Numbered from the stretch's first letter, positions 7,707-16,091 are shown. The stretch is 34,232 nt of DNA from Alteromonadaceae bacterium (GCA_002691625.1 NZIK01000026.1:54361-88592); one strand, 5' to 3'. Notes: generated from the letters alone by a model not told the origin. Numbers and translations are program-made.

Positions 7707-8417
7707 ATGAACTTCAAAAAATTATGCAAAAGTGCGTTGTTGGTCACTGGTATTCTGGCCAGTTCTGCGGCAAGCGCAACGGTTATTCTCTCAACCGATT
7801 TCGACGGCCGTACAGTCAGCGGTAACACAGCCAGTGATCTAACATGGACTACAAATGGTGTTATAGCACCTGGAGTATTAGCCGCAAATTCAGGGTCAGA
7901 TTCGTTTTCACTTTTCGATACTGCAGCAGCACAAGACCGTTTCGCTGTAGACCGTAACTTGCACAATGAAGGCAACTGGTTCACTGACATTACTTTCATG
8001 ATGGCTAATGACTTTGCTTCTGTAAGTCTTTCAAGTGTCTCATTTGATTCCATTATTTTTAATAATAGCGGTAACGTACAAGGCGTACAGCGTGATTTGG
8101 ATTTTACAGTTGAGCTGTTTGACGATTTAGCATTGGGCCCGATTTTTTCTTATGCGCAAAATAATATTTTTGCTGCAAATGGTTCAAATTCTCAGCCTGT
8201 GAAAAACATCAGCTTTGACAATTTAGCTGTGTTGTTGCAGCAAGACACCGAATATACTTTACGAATTACAGCTTCTGGGACTGGTCCTGGTAATAATGCT
8301 GGAATTGATAATTTTGTACTCTCCGGTGATGTAAGTCCTGTTCCCGCGCCTCAGGCCTTTGCATTACTAGCGCTGGCTATTGCTGGAATTGCTGTTCGTA
8401 AAGCAAAGCGTTCATAA
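7707..8417 (+). CDS. Secreted protein with PEP-CTERM-like (PAP variant) sorting tail
   Basis: A Sec signal peptide (1-24, SSAASA-T) is followed by a roughly 185-residue, Asp/Asn/Ser/Phe-rich, cysteine-free domain that looks like an all-beta sandwich. The last 25 residues (212-236) have the tripartite form of an exosortase signal: a PAP motif (213-215) in place of PEP, a hydrophobic segment (FALLALAIAGIAV), and a basic end (RKAKRS). By family knowledge the tail is processed by an exosortase and the protein ends up at the cell surface or in the matrix. No exosortase gene is in the window. The ATG is supported by AAGGA at 7693-7697. The predicted RpoN promoter ahead of it strengthens the assignment. 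The specific role is unknown. Confidence 0.85.
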   Translation: MNFKKLCKSALLVTGILASSAASATVILSTDFDGRTVSGNTASDLTWTTNGVIAPGVLAANSGSDSFSLFDTAAAQDRFAVDRNLHNEGNWFTDITFMMANDFASVSLSSVSFDSIIFNNSGNVQGVQRDLDFTVELFDDLALGPIFSYAQNNIFAANGSNSQPVKNISFDNLAVLLQQDTEYTLRITASGTGPGNNAGIDNFVLSGDVSPVPAPQAFALLALAIAGIAVRKAKRS

Positions 8418-8649
8418 AATAATCATGCAGCCTTAGTGTTGCATCATGCGCCAGGCTAACCGCGTTTCGCTTCAGCATATCAAGCATTTTTTGTGTGAAT
8501 CGAATTGCGACGAACCTGGCGCAGATACTAATTTCCTTTTTCACACATTAGCTGATTTCTCTCTTCCGAGCCTTAACTTCGTGCATGGCCCAATCTCTGT
8601 TCTATTATCTCGTAGTTGCTATACTGAACGTAAGGTTCGGAATAATTCC

Positions 8650-8672
8650 TTTAAAGCTTGCTTGGCTTTAAA
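8650..8672. repeat. Perfect 8-bp inverted repeat, hairpin
   Basis: TTTAAAGC (8650-8657), 7-base loop, GCTTTAAA (8665-8672). It is AT-rich and lacks a T-run immediately after it. It could be a weak terminator or protein site upstream of motX, or chance. Confidence 0.4.
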
Positions 8673-8754
8673 ATCTATCTGAGTAGCTCTGTGTGTTTTG
8701 CTAGAAGCTAATCTGATTGGTACAGGACCTATGTGTTATGGTTTGTATAATTAA

Positions 8755-8781
8755 TTAGGTTTTTCGAACCGCGGCCGATAA
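8755..8781 (+). promoter_or_regulatory. Sigma-28 (FliA) promoter of motX
   Basis: TTAGGTTT at 8755-8762 (six of eight matches to TAAAGTTT), 11-base spacer, and a perfect GCCGATAA at 8774-8781. Both the -10 sequence and the spacing match the flagellar sigma-28 consensus TAAAGTTT-N11-GCCGATAA. The predicted start (about 8788) is some 32 bases before the motX ATG. Sigma-28 control of motX is known in Vibrio. Confidence 0.82.
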
Positions 8782-8819
8782 AACGCCAAGAGGCGACGAG
8801 TTAGCTGGAAGAATGTGAT

Positions 8820-9452
8820 ATGCAGAACAAAGGTGGTTTATTACTGATGCTCTCAGTCCTGTGGCTGGGAGACGGTAGCGCAGTGCAGGCGCAGGAGATT
8901 AAAGCGGTACAGCTTTATACTCAGGACGAGCTGATCAACATGATCAACCGTAACGAGCATCTCGACCGGGTGGTGATAGATCGCTGTCAGTTAAATCAGG
9001 ATATTGAAGCCCGGGCAGAAGTCCTCAAAGTACCTGCCTATCAGTTTTTATGGGGCGATATGCTGGCCTGGGGTGTTTGTGTTGAAGCCGACCCGGAACG
9101 AGGCGTTGACTTTATGCGTCAGGCCGCCGACCAGGGACTGCCGGCCGCACTTGAGCAACTTGGTCGCTATTACAGCAAAGGCACGCTGGTGCAGCAAGAC
9201 CGCAAACGGGCGGTGATATTTCTGCGCGAAGCCTCAGCACTGGGAAACCTGAAAGCTCAGATGCAACTGGCCGAACTGTTTATCGACGGTTACGGCTCTC
9301 CCTATGATTATCAGGATGCTTATCAGTGGTTGTACAACGCCGTTACGGCAGATAAGCAAACTCATCAAACTATTGCTACCTATCTGAAAGAGCTTGAAAA
9401 GCTTATGCATCCCCGGGCAGTGAGGGCCGCGCGAACTCCCCTCGATTCATAA
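8820..9452 (+). CDS. motX: Sodium-type flagellar motor protein MotX
   Basis: MotX is a periplasmic component of the T ring of sodium-driven polar flagella, needed with MotY to recruit PomA/PomB stators. The 210-residue length matches Vibrio MotX, and long blocks agree with what I recall of it: VELYTQDEL-type start (here VQLYTQDEL), RCQLNQDIEARAEVLKVPAY, QFLWGDMLAWGVCVE, FMRQAADQGLPAALEQLGRYY, FLREASALGNLKAQMQLAEL, GYGSPYDYQDAYQWLYNAVT. The middle consists of Sel1-like repeats (about 60-165). A signal peptide covers 1-24 (AVQAQE). Two Cys flank the N-terminal region (near 57 and 83). GGAAG lies eight bases before ATG and a sigma-28 promoter precedes it. Other flagellar genes are not nearby. 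Confidence 0.95.
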   Translation: MQNKGGLLLMLSVLWLGDGSAVQAQEIKAVQLYTQDELINMINRNEHLDRVVIDRCQLNQDIEARAEVLKVPAYQFLWGDMLAWGVCVEADPERGVDFMRQAADQGLPAALEQLGRYYSKGTLVQQDRKRAVIFLREASALGNLKAQMQLAELFIDGYGSPYDYQDAYQWLYNAVTADKQTHQTIATYLKELEKLMHPRAVRAARTPLDS

Positions 9453-9481
9453 TCCCGATGCAGGTTTGAGCCAGTAAAAGA

Positions 9482-9499
9482 AACTGCCGCAGTGCAGTT
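9482..9499 (+). terminator. Weak hairpin after motX
   Basis: AACTGC (9482-9487), 6-base loop, GCAGTT (9494-9499), followed by GGTTTCC rather than a clean T-run. It may attenuate transcription between motX and the next gene, but is weak as an intrinsic terminator. Confidence 0.3.
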
Positions 9500-9555
9500 G
9501 GTTTCCTGTATACTTCAACAAAATCATAGAATTAAATGATATTTGGAATAGGGCA

Positions 9556-10626
9556 GTGCAGGTAAACCAACAGGAAATCGATGCCGTTGAAGCAAAGCTT
9601 AATGGGCAACATGGATTAAAAGCGGCGCTGGCCGTGGCATTCTGGTCGGTACCCATTCTGGTACTATGGTACTGGCTTTATTTGTATGACGACCGCTTCG
9701 CACCGATTATGCTGGCATTAAGCGGCGCGGCAATTGGAATTGTGGTGCGGTTCTACGGCCGTGGTTATCAACTTTCCTTCGCTGTAATGGCATTTATGGC
9801 CCATCTTGCTGTGGTAGTGGCGGCTTTTATGTTTGGCCTCAGCCTCGGTGAGGGCCAATCGGTCCGGGCTTTTATTTTAGTGGGCCTGTACGGCGTTGGC
9901 GCCTGGTCGGCAGCCTACATCGGCAGGTTAAGTATTCCCTTTGAGCAGCACAGGGCATTTTACGTCCTCACTGAAGAAGCCCCGCACGACAGTAGCAGGC
10001 GGCTGAGAAATCGTTGGTTTATCACTACGCCGCTGGCGCTTGCAGGGTGTTGCCTGACCCTCACCGTTTCTTTATTCGCTTTAACCGGTTTTGAGATTTT
10101 CCGCGCCACGCAATCCCATCACGAAAGCCGGATGGCTGAGCGTGAAGCCTTTGAGGCACGGGCAATTGAGGTGACATCTGCCCACCTTGATACGCTGCCG
10201 ACCGACGAAGCAATGCGTCACGCTTTTGCTTTTTTTGCCGGCCAGCTGCCAAACAAAAGTGGCAACCGCTACACCCATTATCCAAAGTCAGACTACAAAG
10301 CAAAGCGCGTCTTGTCTTACCTCAGCGAAGAGCGCGGTAATGTGAGGGCGAAGTTTATTCTGGGTCGGCTTACCTATAACGAGAACGGCTTAAGCCTGAT
10401 CCAGCAAGCCGCCGACGAAGGCGATATTTATGCGAAGATCCATGTGGCATCGGAGTTTGGTTGTTATGGTGAGCCAGATAAAGCCAAACAGCTGCTTAAT
10501 ATGCTGGCGAAAACCACCAATGATAAAAGTGCGCTGGATGAAATTTATTCGGTGTTAAGTGTAGGCTTTGAACAGATTTGTGCAGAATACCGGATCCCGG
10601 ATTTTGCGCAGATGTATATTCGTTGA
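9556..10626 (+). CDS. Unknown multi-pass membrane protein with Sel1-like C-terminal region
   Basis: I do not recognise a named family. Residues 1-180 contain about five hydrophobic segments (roughly 22-42, 48-64, 71-92, 102-121, 155-178), and a charged loop lies near 125-150. After the last segment there is a soluble part of about 175 residues. It begins with a charged helix (HHESRMAEREAFEARAIEVTS) and includes a Sel1/TPR-like stretch (about 260-315: AKFILGRLTYNENGLSLIQQAADEGDIYAKIHVASEFG). The start is GTG 9556, preceded by a GGAATAGGG stretch; no ATG lies nearby in frame. It follows motX by 103 bases on the same strand, and MotX is itself a Sel1-repeat protein, so a link to motor or envelope function is possible but unproven. 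Confidence 0.75.
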   Translation: MQVNQQEIDAVEAKLNGQHGLKAALAVAFWSVPILVLWYWLYLYDDRFAPIMLALSGAAIGIVVRFYGRGYQLSFAVMAFMAHLAVVVAAFMFGLSLGEGQSVRAFILVGLYGVGAWSAAYIGRLSIPFEQHRAFYVLTEEAPHDSSRRLRNRWFITTPLALAGCCLTLTVSLFALTGFEIFRATQSHHESRMAEREAFEARAIEVTSAHLDTLPTDEAMRHAFAFFAGQLPNKSGNRYTHYPKSDYKAKRVLSYLSEERGNVRAKFILGRLTYNENGLSLIQQAADEGDIYAKIHVASEFGCYGEPDKAKQLLNMLAKTTNDKSALDEIYSVLSVGFEQICAEYRIPDFAQMYIR

Positions 10627-10643
10627 GTCTGTCATGATATCAA

Positions 10644-10667
10644 CAAAGGGCCGGTTGAGGCCCTTTG
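10644..10667. terminator. Bidirectional hairpin between convergent genes
   Basis: CAAAGGGCC (10644-10652), 6-base loop, GGCCCTTTG (10659-10667): a perfect 9-bp GC-rich stem placed between the ends of two convergent genes. T-runs are short on both sides, so termination efficiency is uncertain. Confidence 0.7.
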
Positions 10668-10677
10668 CGTAAAGTGC

Positions 10678-12357
10678 TTAATTGACAAACCGCTCGGTGT
10701 GGCGGGTGAAAACGGTGTAGTTTTCGTTGCTGATGTTACTTACATAGTGCCATTGGGTGGTGACCATGGAGAGGGTAAATGTCATGGTCATGTAGCCCCG
10801 CTCATGAAGATTGCAGTAACTGAGATCGTCAATTAACAGGGGCAAAGCATCGGCCAGTCGTTTAGCCTGTGCTGTGTTTAGCCCCAGATAATCTTCCATG
10901 CCGGGTGACGAAACGCTTGGCGTCGCATACTCCATAGCCACGGTCTCACCGCGGTTGTTAGTAAGCTTATTCACCCAGCCATTATGGGTATCCCCGGCAA
11001 TTACCAGTAACGATTTTTGCGCATCCGAGAACATGCTGAGTACTTTGTCACGCTCTGCGGCATACCCATCCCAGGCATCCAGATTATAGGGGAGTTTGGT
11101 GGCTAAACGGGCCTGTTCTTCTTTGCTTAGGGTGGCGCCCGCCTCTTGTTTTTTTAGCAGGCTAAGCAAACTTTCAATGGCTCCGGCCACGGCTTCACGC
11201 TCGCTGGTCAGTACCTCAGCCGGATAATGCATTTTACCCATCAGAATTTGCTGCCCGAGCACCTGCCAACGGGCACTACTTTGCTTAACTTCATCGGCCA
11301 GCCAGTTAAACTGGGCGCTACCCAGCAATGTGCGATCCGGGTTATGCAGCGCCTGCATAAATGCTTTGCCGTCAAACTGGCCATCGGTTTGTTTATAGTC
11401 GGCCATATTAAGCTGCTTTTCACGACCAATTACGCGCGTATCCAGCATGTAAAGGTTGACCAGATTACCAAATTCAAAGCTGCGGTAAATCTGCGGATTA
11501 TCATCGCCCATAGGGGGACGAATGGGTAACCATTCGTAATAGGCCTGAATGGCTGCAGTGCGCCGGGCAAAAAAGTCACCCTCGTCGGCTGAATGGTTCT
11601 GTGCACCCGACATGTAGGTATCGTTAGCAATCTCGTGATCATCCCAGATAGCGATGAACGGTTTACGCTGATGCAGTAATTGCAGGCCGTTGTCCTGCCG
11701 GTAAGTTGCATAGCGAAGCCGGTAATCTTTAAGCGTTAGCAGCTCTCCTTCATTACCTGGCATAAAGTCACGGTCTATGGCTTCTGCGTTGGCCGTGGCA
11801 TAACCGCCTTTCGGGTATTCATAAATGTAATCGCCAAGGTGCAGCACTACATCAACTTCACTATCCTCAGCGGCTGCCCTGTAAGCATTGAAGTATCCGG
11901 CCGGATAATTAGCGCAGGAAAAAACCGCAAACTTCAGCTTATCAATAATGCCCGTCGCCAGAGTACTGGTGGTACCGGTTACAGAAGCGTTTTCACTGGT
12001 GAAAAAGCGGTAATAGAACGACCTGCCTGCGGGTAAATCCTGAACATCAATTTTAACGGTAAAATCGTTGTTGCGCGTGGTTTTTGCTACGCCGTCGCGC
12101 AGCGGTGAATTAAAGTCCGGCGAGGTGGCAATTTGCCAGCGTACATAACCGCTGTCGTCAGTGTCGGCCGGTACGGCTCTGGTCCACAGGATCACGGCAC
12201 TGGTGGTAGGATCGCCACTGGCTACGCCATGGGTAAATTCAACGGCCGGGAAATATTCTTTGGTTTTGGGGGCCGAGGCACAACCGGTTAACTGGGTCGA
12301 CAGAGTAAGACTACCGCCGAGTAAAGAAGAAAGTTTAATAAATCGTCGTCTGTCCAT
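10678..12357 (-). CDS. PhoD-like alkaline phosphatase/phosphodiesterase, Tat-exported, probable lipoprotein
   Basis: This is a metal-dependent phosphatase or phosphodiesterase of the PhoD family acting outside the cytoplasm. The N-terminus MDRRRFIKLSSLLGG is a twin-arginine signal, and QLTGCAS near residue 26 is a lipobox, so a Tat-exported lipoprotein is likely. The PhoD N-terminal domain follows (FTHGVASGDPTTSAVILWTRA). The metallophosphatase motifs are LHLGDYIYEY, AIWDDHEIANDTY and, late, VIAGDTHNGWVN. I place the start at ATG 12357 because the Tat motif begins there; the frame stays open to 12450, but those 31 residues would bury the signal. The length of about 559 aa is normal. PhoD enzymes are often phosphate-starvation induced; I see no Pho box I would call here. 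Confidence 0.9.
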   Translation of the reverse strand: MDRRRFIKLSSLLGGSLTLSTQLTGCASAPKTKEYFPAVEFTHGVASGDPTTSAVILWTRAVPADTDDSGYVRWQIATSPDFNSPLRDGVAKTTRNNDFTVKIDVQDLPAGRSFYYRFFTSENASVTGTTSTLATGIIDKLKFAVFSCANYPAGYFNAYRAAAEDSEVDVVLHLGDYIYEYPKGGYATANAEAIDRDFMPGNEGELLTLKDYRLRYATYRQDNGLQLLHQRKPFIAIWDDHEIANDTYMSGAQNHSADEGDFFARRTAAIQAYYEWLPIRPPMGDDNPQIYRSFEFGNLVNLYMLDTRVIGREKQLNMADYKQTDGQFDGKAFMQALHNPDRTLLGSAQFNWLADEVKQSSARWQVLGQQILMGKMHYPAEVLTSEREAVAGAIESLLSLLKKQEAGATLSKEEQARLATKLPYNLDAWDGYAAERDKVLSMFSDAQKSLLVIAGDTHNGWVNKLTNNRGETVAMEYATPSVSSPGMEDYLGLNTAQAKRLADALPLLIDDLSYCNLHERGYMTMTFTLSMVTTQWHYVSNISNENYTVFTRHTERFVN

Positions 12358-12444
12358 GGCGCTTTGATAACTGTAGGAAAAAGAATGCTCACTGTAGCGT
12401 AACTGGCGCAGCTTGCCTACCTTCTGTCGCCTGTCGTAATGCTT

Positions 12445-12473
12445 TTGCAATTTAACCGGAGCTGGACGATAGT
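12445..12473 (+). promoter_or_regulatory. Candidate sigma-70 promoter of the VOC gene
   Basis: TTGCAA (12445-12450), 17-base spacer, GATAGT (12468-12473): four of six matches at each box with ideal spacing, 37 bases before the ATG at 12510. Tentative. Confidence 0.33.
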
Positions 12474-12509
12474 TAGGATTACATTTTGGCTAATCAGTGA
12501 GGGCTGCAC

Positions 12510-12881
12510 ATGGAACTTGGCGCATTTTCGGTAAGCTTATCGGTAAAAGATATCCATACTTCAAAGGCATTTTACGAGAAACTCGGCTTTAGCGAGTCTG
12601 GCGGTGACATTAATCAGAACTGGCTGATTATGCGCAACGGCAAAAATGTTATCGGACTGTTCCAGGGCATGTTTGAGGGCAATGTGCTGACCTTTAATCC
12701 CGGTTGGGATCAGGACTGCCATCCCCTTGAGTCATTTACGTCGGTGCAGGAAATAGAATCAGCTCTGACCGATGCCGGTGTTATTCTGACCAAGAAAACC
12801 AAACCAGGATCTTCCGGGCCTGAAAGCATTGCCATGATCGATCCCGACGGTAACGCTATCTTAATAGACCAGCATGTCTGA
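12510..12881 (+). CDS. VOC-superfamily (glyoxalase/bleomycin-resistance fold) protein
   Basis: This 123-residue cytoplasmic protein has the two paired beta-alpha-beta-beta-beta modules of the vicinal oxygen chelate superfamily. The start AFSVSLSVKDIHTSKAFYEKLGF and the end IAMIDPDGNAILIDQHV are diagnostic for the fold. The usual metal positions are only partly present: position 1 is a Ser/Val strand with no His, and the C-terminal strand ends with ILIDQH instead of the common E-x metal ligand. A classical glyoxalase I is therefore unlikely and the substrate is unknown. GAGGG precedes the ATG. The gene is monocistronic, with a terminator about 80 bases downstream. Confidence 0.85.
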   Translation: MELGAFSVSLSVKDIHTSKAFYEKLGFSESGGDINQNWLIMRNGKNVIGLFQGMFEGNVLTFNPGWDQDCHPLESFTSVQEIESALTDAGVILTKKTKPGSSGPESIAMIDPDGNAILIDQHV

Positions 12882-12960
12882 CTTGCGGTAAACAAAACTG
12901 CATATCAGGCCAGTAGCATCGCTGACATATTTGTTTACAATCCTGTCTAACCGGTGACTG

Positions 12961-12978
12961 GCGCCTTGCGGCGCTTTT
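12961..12978 (+). terminator. Rho-independent terminator after the VOC gene
   Basis: GCGCC (12961-12965), 4-base loop TTGC, GGCGC (12970-12974), followed by TTTTCTTT. The stem is short but GC-rich with a good T-run. It lies 80 bases past the stop codon. Confidence 0.7.
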
Positions 12979-13086
12979 CTTTATGGTGTGCTGCGTGAAA
13001 ATTCGTTCCGACAGTGCATTATCAGGAGCCGGGTCGGTGTGAAAGTTTCAACTCACTATATTAACGCTGCATAAGGTAACATTTTA

Positions 13087-15957
13087 ATGAAAAAGCTTTT
13101 GATTGCAGGTGCGGTTTGTACTGCACTGCTTGGCGGATGTGCCACAGAAAAAGCTCAGGCGCCGGTCAGTCCGGTTGCTACGCCAGAGAGCGTAATGGTA
13201 TCGCCTAACGACGACAGACAGTACGATACTTTTACTTTGTCCAACCAATTAGAAGTGATGCTGGTGTCTGACCCGGCAGCCGAAAAATCGGCGGCATCAC
13301 TGAGCGTAAGTGTAGGTTTGCTGCACGATCCGATGTCACAGCAAGGCATGGCGCACTATCTTGAGCATATGCTATTCCTGGGCACTGAGCGTTACCCGGA
13401 TACCAAAGGGTATACCGAGTTTATGACCGCCAACGGTGGCCAGCATAATGCTTATACCTGGCTGGATATCACCAACTACATGTTTAAAATCAATAACGAT
13501 GCCTACGGTGAAGCGCTGGATCGTTTTTCTGATTTCTTTAAGGCGCCCAAGCTTTACCCGGAGTATACCGACAAAGAGAAAAATGCGGTCAATGCGGAAT
13601 GGTCTATGCGTCGCGAGATGGATTACTTTGGTCAGTTTAAGCTGGCGCGGAGTCTGATGGGCGACCACCCGGCCAACCGCTTTCTGATTGGTAATCTGGA
13701 AACCCTCGGCGATAAGGAAGGCAGCAAACTGCACACCGAAACGGTGAACTTCTACGAGCGTTACTACTCGGCCAACATTATGAAGCTGGCGATGATCAGC
13801 AACCGTCCGCTGGACGAAATGAAAGCGCTGGCAGAAGAATACTTCGGCAATATTGAAAACAAGAACATCGACAACCCGACCGTTGACGATAAACTCGATT
13901 TTGCCAAAGTGGGCGGCAAGCGAATTCATTATGTACCCAATGAAGACGTTAAAAAACTCAACATCGACTTCACCATCAGTGATAACAGCGATGAGTTTGC
14001 CACCAAACCTAACCAGTTCTTAACCTACCTGATTGGCTCTGAAATGCCGGGCACGCCGGCTTATCAGTTAAAGGCCATGGGGCTGATTTCTAATCTGTCT
14101 GCCTCTGCGTCGCCGAACATGTATGGTAACTACGGTTCGTTCAGCATCAACATCGATCTCACCGATGCCGGTATGCAAAACCGCGAAGCCATTGTGGCTG
14201 GGGTGATGCAGTATATCGACCTGATCCGTGAGCAAGGCGTAGACGAAAAATACTTCGGTGAAATTCAGACCAGCCTGAACAACCGTTTCCGTTTCCTGCA
14301 GAAGTCCGATGAATTTGGCTATGTGTCAAATCTGGCGGCAGCGATGCAGGAAGTACCGGCTAAGTTTGCGGTATCTTCGCCGTATTACTATGAATCCTTC
14401 GATGCTGAGGCTATCCAGGAAGTTCTGGCACAGTTAACGCCTGAGCGCGTTCGTATCTGGTATATCAGTAAAAATGAGCCATCAGACAGCCAGCTTCACT
14501 TCTACGACGGTAAATATCAGGTTGATACCATTAGCGCAGAAGAAATTGCCAGCTGGCAGCAACCTGCGCAAATTGCGCTGAATTTACCGGCCGTCAATAC
14601 GCTGTTACCGCAAGAGTTTACCCTGAAGCCGCAAACACCACAGGAAAAACCTGAGCTGGTGATTGATGAAAATGGCGTTAAGGTGTGGTCGTTCCCGAGT
14701 CAGGCATTTACTGAGCAACCGCGCGGTGAAATGACCGTTTATATCAATTCAGGTGTGCCTGAGTCAGATGTTAAAGCTACGGTAATGACGGCCCTGTGGA
14801 AAGACTTGTACAGCCTGCAGCAAAGCGCACTGATGACCGAGGCCAGCATTGCCGGCATGTCGCTGCGCTTTAACGATGGTAACGGTATCAGTCTGGCCAT
14901 TGGTGGTTTTACCGATAAACAGCCAGAGCTACTGACTAAAGCCCTTGATGCACTGGTAGTTGACGTTAACCAGCAGAACTTTGCCCAGGCAGTCGACCGC
15001 TACGTACGTGGTTTGCAGAATGCGGGCAAAAAATTCCCCTTCTATCAGGCATTTGATGCGTATAACAACCTGATCCGTGAAGGTAACTTCAATACTGACG
15101 CCCTTATCAGCGCGGCTGAGTCGTTAACGGTTGCCGATATGCAGGCGTTTATGCAGGCGCTGCTGAGTGAAAACCAGTTACGTATTTTTGCCTTTGGTAA
15201 CTACGACAAGGCTGATCTGGACGACGCGGTAGCGTTAGTGAAAGGCGCTCTGCCGGATGATCGTACCAGCGTAGATTACGATATGCGTGAATTCTGGCAG
15301 CCACAGGCTGAACAGACGCTGGTCTGGCAGCAGGATCTGAGTGTTGCCGATGTGGCACTGATTGATGTGATGGTTCACCCAACACCTGGTTTTGATACCC
15401 GGGCTGCTGGCACGGTATTGCGTGGTCACTTCAGAACCGTCGCCTTTGACAAGCTGCGTACCGAAGAGCAACTGGCTTACGCGGTAGGCGGTATGGCAAC
15501 CAGCATTGGTGACTATACCGGTTTTGCCATGTTTATTCAGACCCCGGTTAAAGATGTAGCTGCTATGCAGGCCCGCTTCGATACCTTCAAAACAGAGTAT
15601 CAGGAAGCGCTTAACGCATTAACTGAAGACGAATTTGCCAAGTTAAAAACCAGTGCACTGGTGGCGCTGAAAGAAGCGCCAAAAAATATGCGCGACGAAG
15701 TGGTACCGTTTATTTCAGACTGGTATCGTGAGAAGTATGACTTCGACAGCAAGCAGAAACTCATTGCCGCGGTTGAGAAAGTGACCCTGGAAGATGTTAA
15801 GGCGTTTTACCAGCAAACTATGCTTAACGACAACGCTGCGCGGATCTCTGTACAGCTGCGAGGTACCAGCTTTGTGGAACAACCTTTTGCAGATATCAAA
15901 GGGGCCACACAGGTTGAAGATCTGGCTGGCTTTCACGAGTCGATGAAAAAACAATAA
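13087..15957 (+). CDS. M16-family zinc metalloprotease (insulinase/pitrilysin type), lipoprotein
   Basis: This is a large predicted peptide-degrading zinc protease of the pitrilysin/insulinase clan. Residues 1-18 are a lipoprotein signal with lipobox LLGGC (Cys18), so the enzyme should be anchored in the periplasm. The inverted zinc motif HYLEH is at 90-94 (His90, Glu93, His94), and the third ligand Glu171 in NAVNAEW fits HxxEH-x76-E exactly. The 956-residue length equals the long one-chain form with four homologous domains. The C-terminal half has the R/Y-type block FDKLRTEEQLAYAVGGM, typical of the inactive second half that closes the chamber. AAGG precedes the ATG. A strong terminator follows. 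It is monocistronic. It resembles E. coli PtrA in architecture but PtrA is not a lipoprotein, so I give no symbol. Confidence 0.93.
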   Translation: MKKLLIAGAVCTALLGGCATEKAQAPVSPVATPESVMVSPNDDRQYDTFTLSNQLEVMLVSDPAAEKSAASLSVSVGLLHDPMSQQGMAHYLEHMLFLGTERYPDTKGYTEFMTANGGQHNAYTWLDITNYMFKINNDAYGEALDRFSDFFKAPKLYPEYTDKEKNAVNAEWSMRREMDYFGQFKLARSLMGDHPANRFLIGNLETLGDKEGSKLHTETVNFYERYYSANIMKLAMISNRPLDEMKALAEEYFGNIENKNIDNPTVDDKLDFAKVGGKRIHYVPNEDVKKLNIDFTISDNSDEFATKPNQFLTYLIGSEMPGTPAYQLKAMGLISNLSASASPNMYGNYGSFSINIDLTDAGMQNREAIVAGVMQYIDLIREQGVDEKYFGEIQTSLNNRFRFLQKSDEFGYVSNLAAAMQEVPAKFAVSSPYYYESFDAEAIQEVLAQLTPERVRIWYISKNEPSDSQLHFYDGKYQVDTISAEEIASWQQPAQIALNLPAVNTLLPQEFTLKPQTPQEKPELVIDENGVKVWSFPSQAFTEQPRGEMTVYINSGVPESDVKATVMTALWKDLYSLQQSALMTEASIAGMSLRFNDGNGISLAIGGFTDKQPELLTKALDALVVDVNQQNFAQAVDRYVRGLQNAGKKFPFYQAFDAYNNLIREGNFNTDALISAAESLTVADMQAFMQALLSENQLRIFAFGNYDKADLDDAVALVKGALPDDRTSVDYDMREFWQPQAEQTLVWQQDLSVADVALIDVMVHPTPGFDTRAAGTVLRGHFRTVAFDKLRTEEQLAYAVGGMATSIGDYTGFAMFIQTPVKDVAAMQARFDTFKTEYQEALNALTEDEFAKLKTSALVALKEAPKNMRDEVVPFISDWYREKYDFDSKQKLIAAVEKVTLEDVKAFYQQTMLNDNAARISVQLRGTSFVEQPFADIKGATQVEDLAGFHESMKKQ

Positions 15958-15985
15958 GCCACAAGCGCTTTACTGCAACACAATC

Positions 15986-16015
15986 AAAAACGGTGGCCTT
16001 TGCCACCGTTTTTTT
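15986..16015 (+). terminator. Strong rho-independent terminator after the M16 protease gene
   Basis: A-rich lead AAAAA, stem CGGTGGC (15991-15997), CTTT loop, GCCACCG (16002-16008), then seven T. The A/T flanks extend the stem to 12 bp. The symmetric A and T tracts also make it usable on the minus strand. Confidence 0.93.
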
Positions 16016-16063
16016 ATAGCGTCGTCCGTTATATACTGATGCCACTACAATTCTTATACGCAA

Positions 16064-16091
16064 TTGAGTATTTAATGAGCCAGATTAGTAT
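16064..16091 (+). promoter_or_regulatory. Candidate promoter of the rnr operon
   Basis: TTGAGT (16064-16069), 16-base spacer, TAGTAT (16086-16091), each four of six to consensus. TATACT immediately after (16092-16097) is an alternative -10 but would need a 22-base spacer. The leader to the rnr ATG would be about 30 bases. Confidence 0.35.

Larger units (their letters stand above)
8418..8819 (+). other. 402-base gap before motX
   Basis: This region holds the sigma-28 promoter of motX at its 3' end and an AT-rich perfect hairpin at 8650-8672. A 78-codon open frame (8446-8682) is present but has no ribosome site or family resemblance, and the hairpin lies inside it, so I do not call it a gene. 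No clear terminator follows the PEP-CTERM-like gene. Confidence 0.45.

Noticed and set aside
8446-8682. 78-codon ORF between the PEP-CTERM-like gene and motX
   Set aside because: No ribosome site, no recognisable motif, and a perfect hairpin lies inside it. The region is better explained as a leader/promoter area.
13372-13929. 185-codon minus-strand frame inside the M16 protease gene
   Set aside because: It is an antisense shadow of a gene with conserved catalytic motifs. Its protein is of low-complexity Val/His/Phe type without motifs.
15406-15420. TGGCACGGTATTGCG in the M16 protease gene, resembling a sigma-54 promoter
   Set aside because: The GG-GC separation is nine bases, not ten, and it lies deep inside a coding region.
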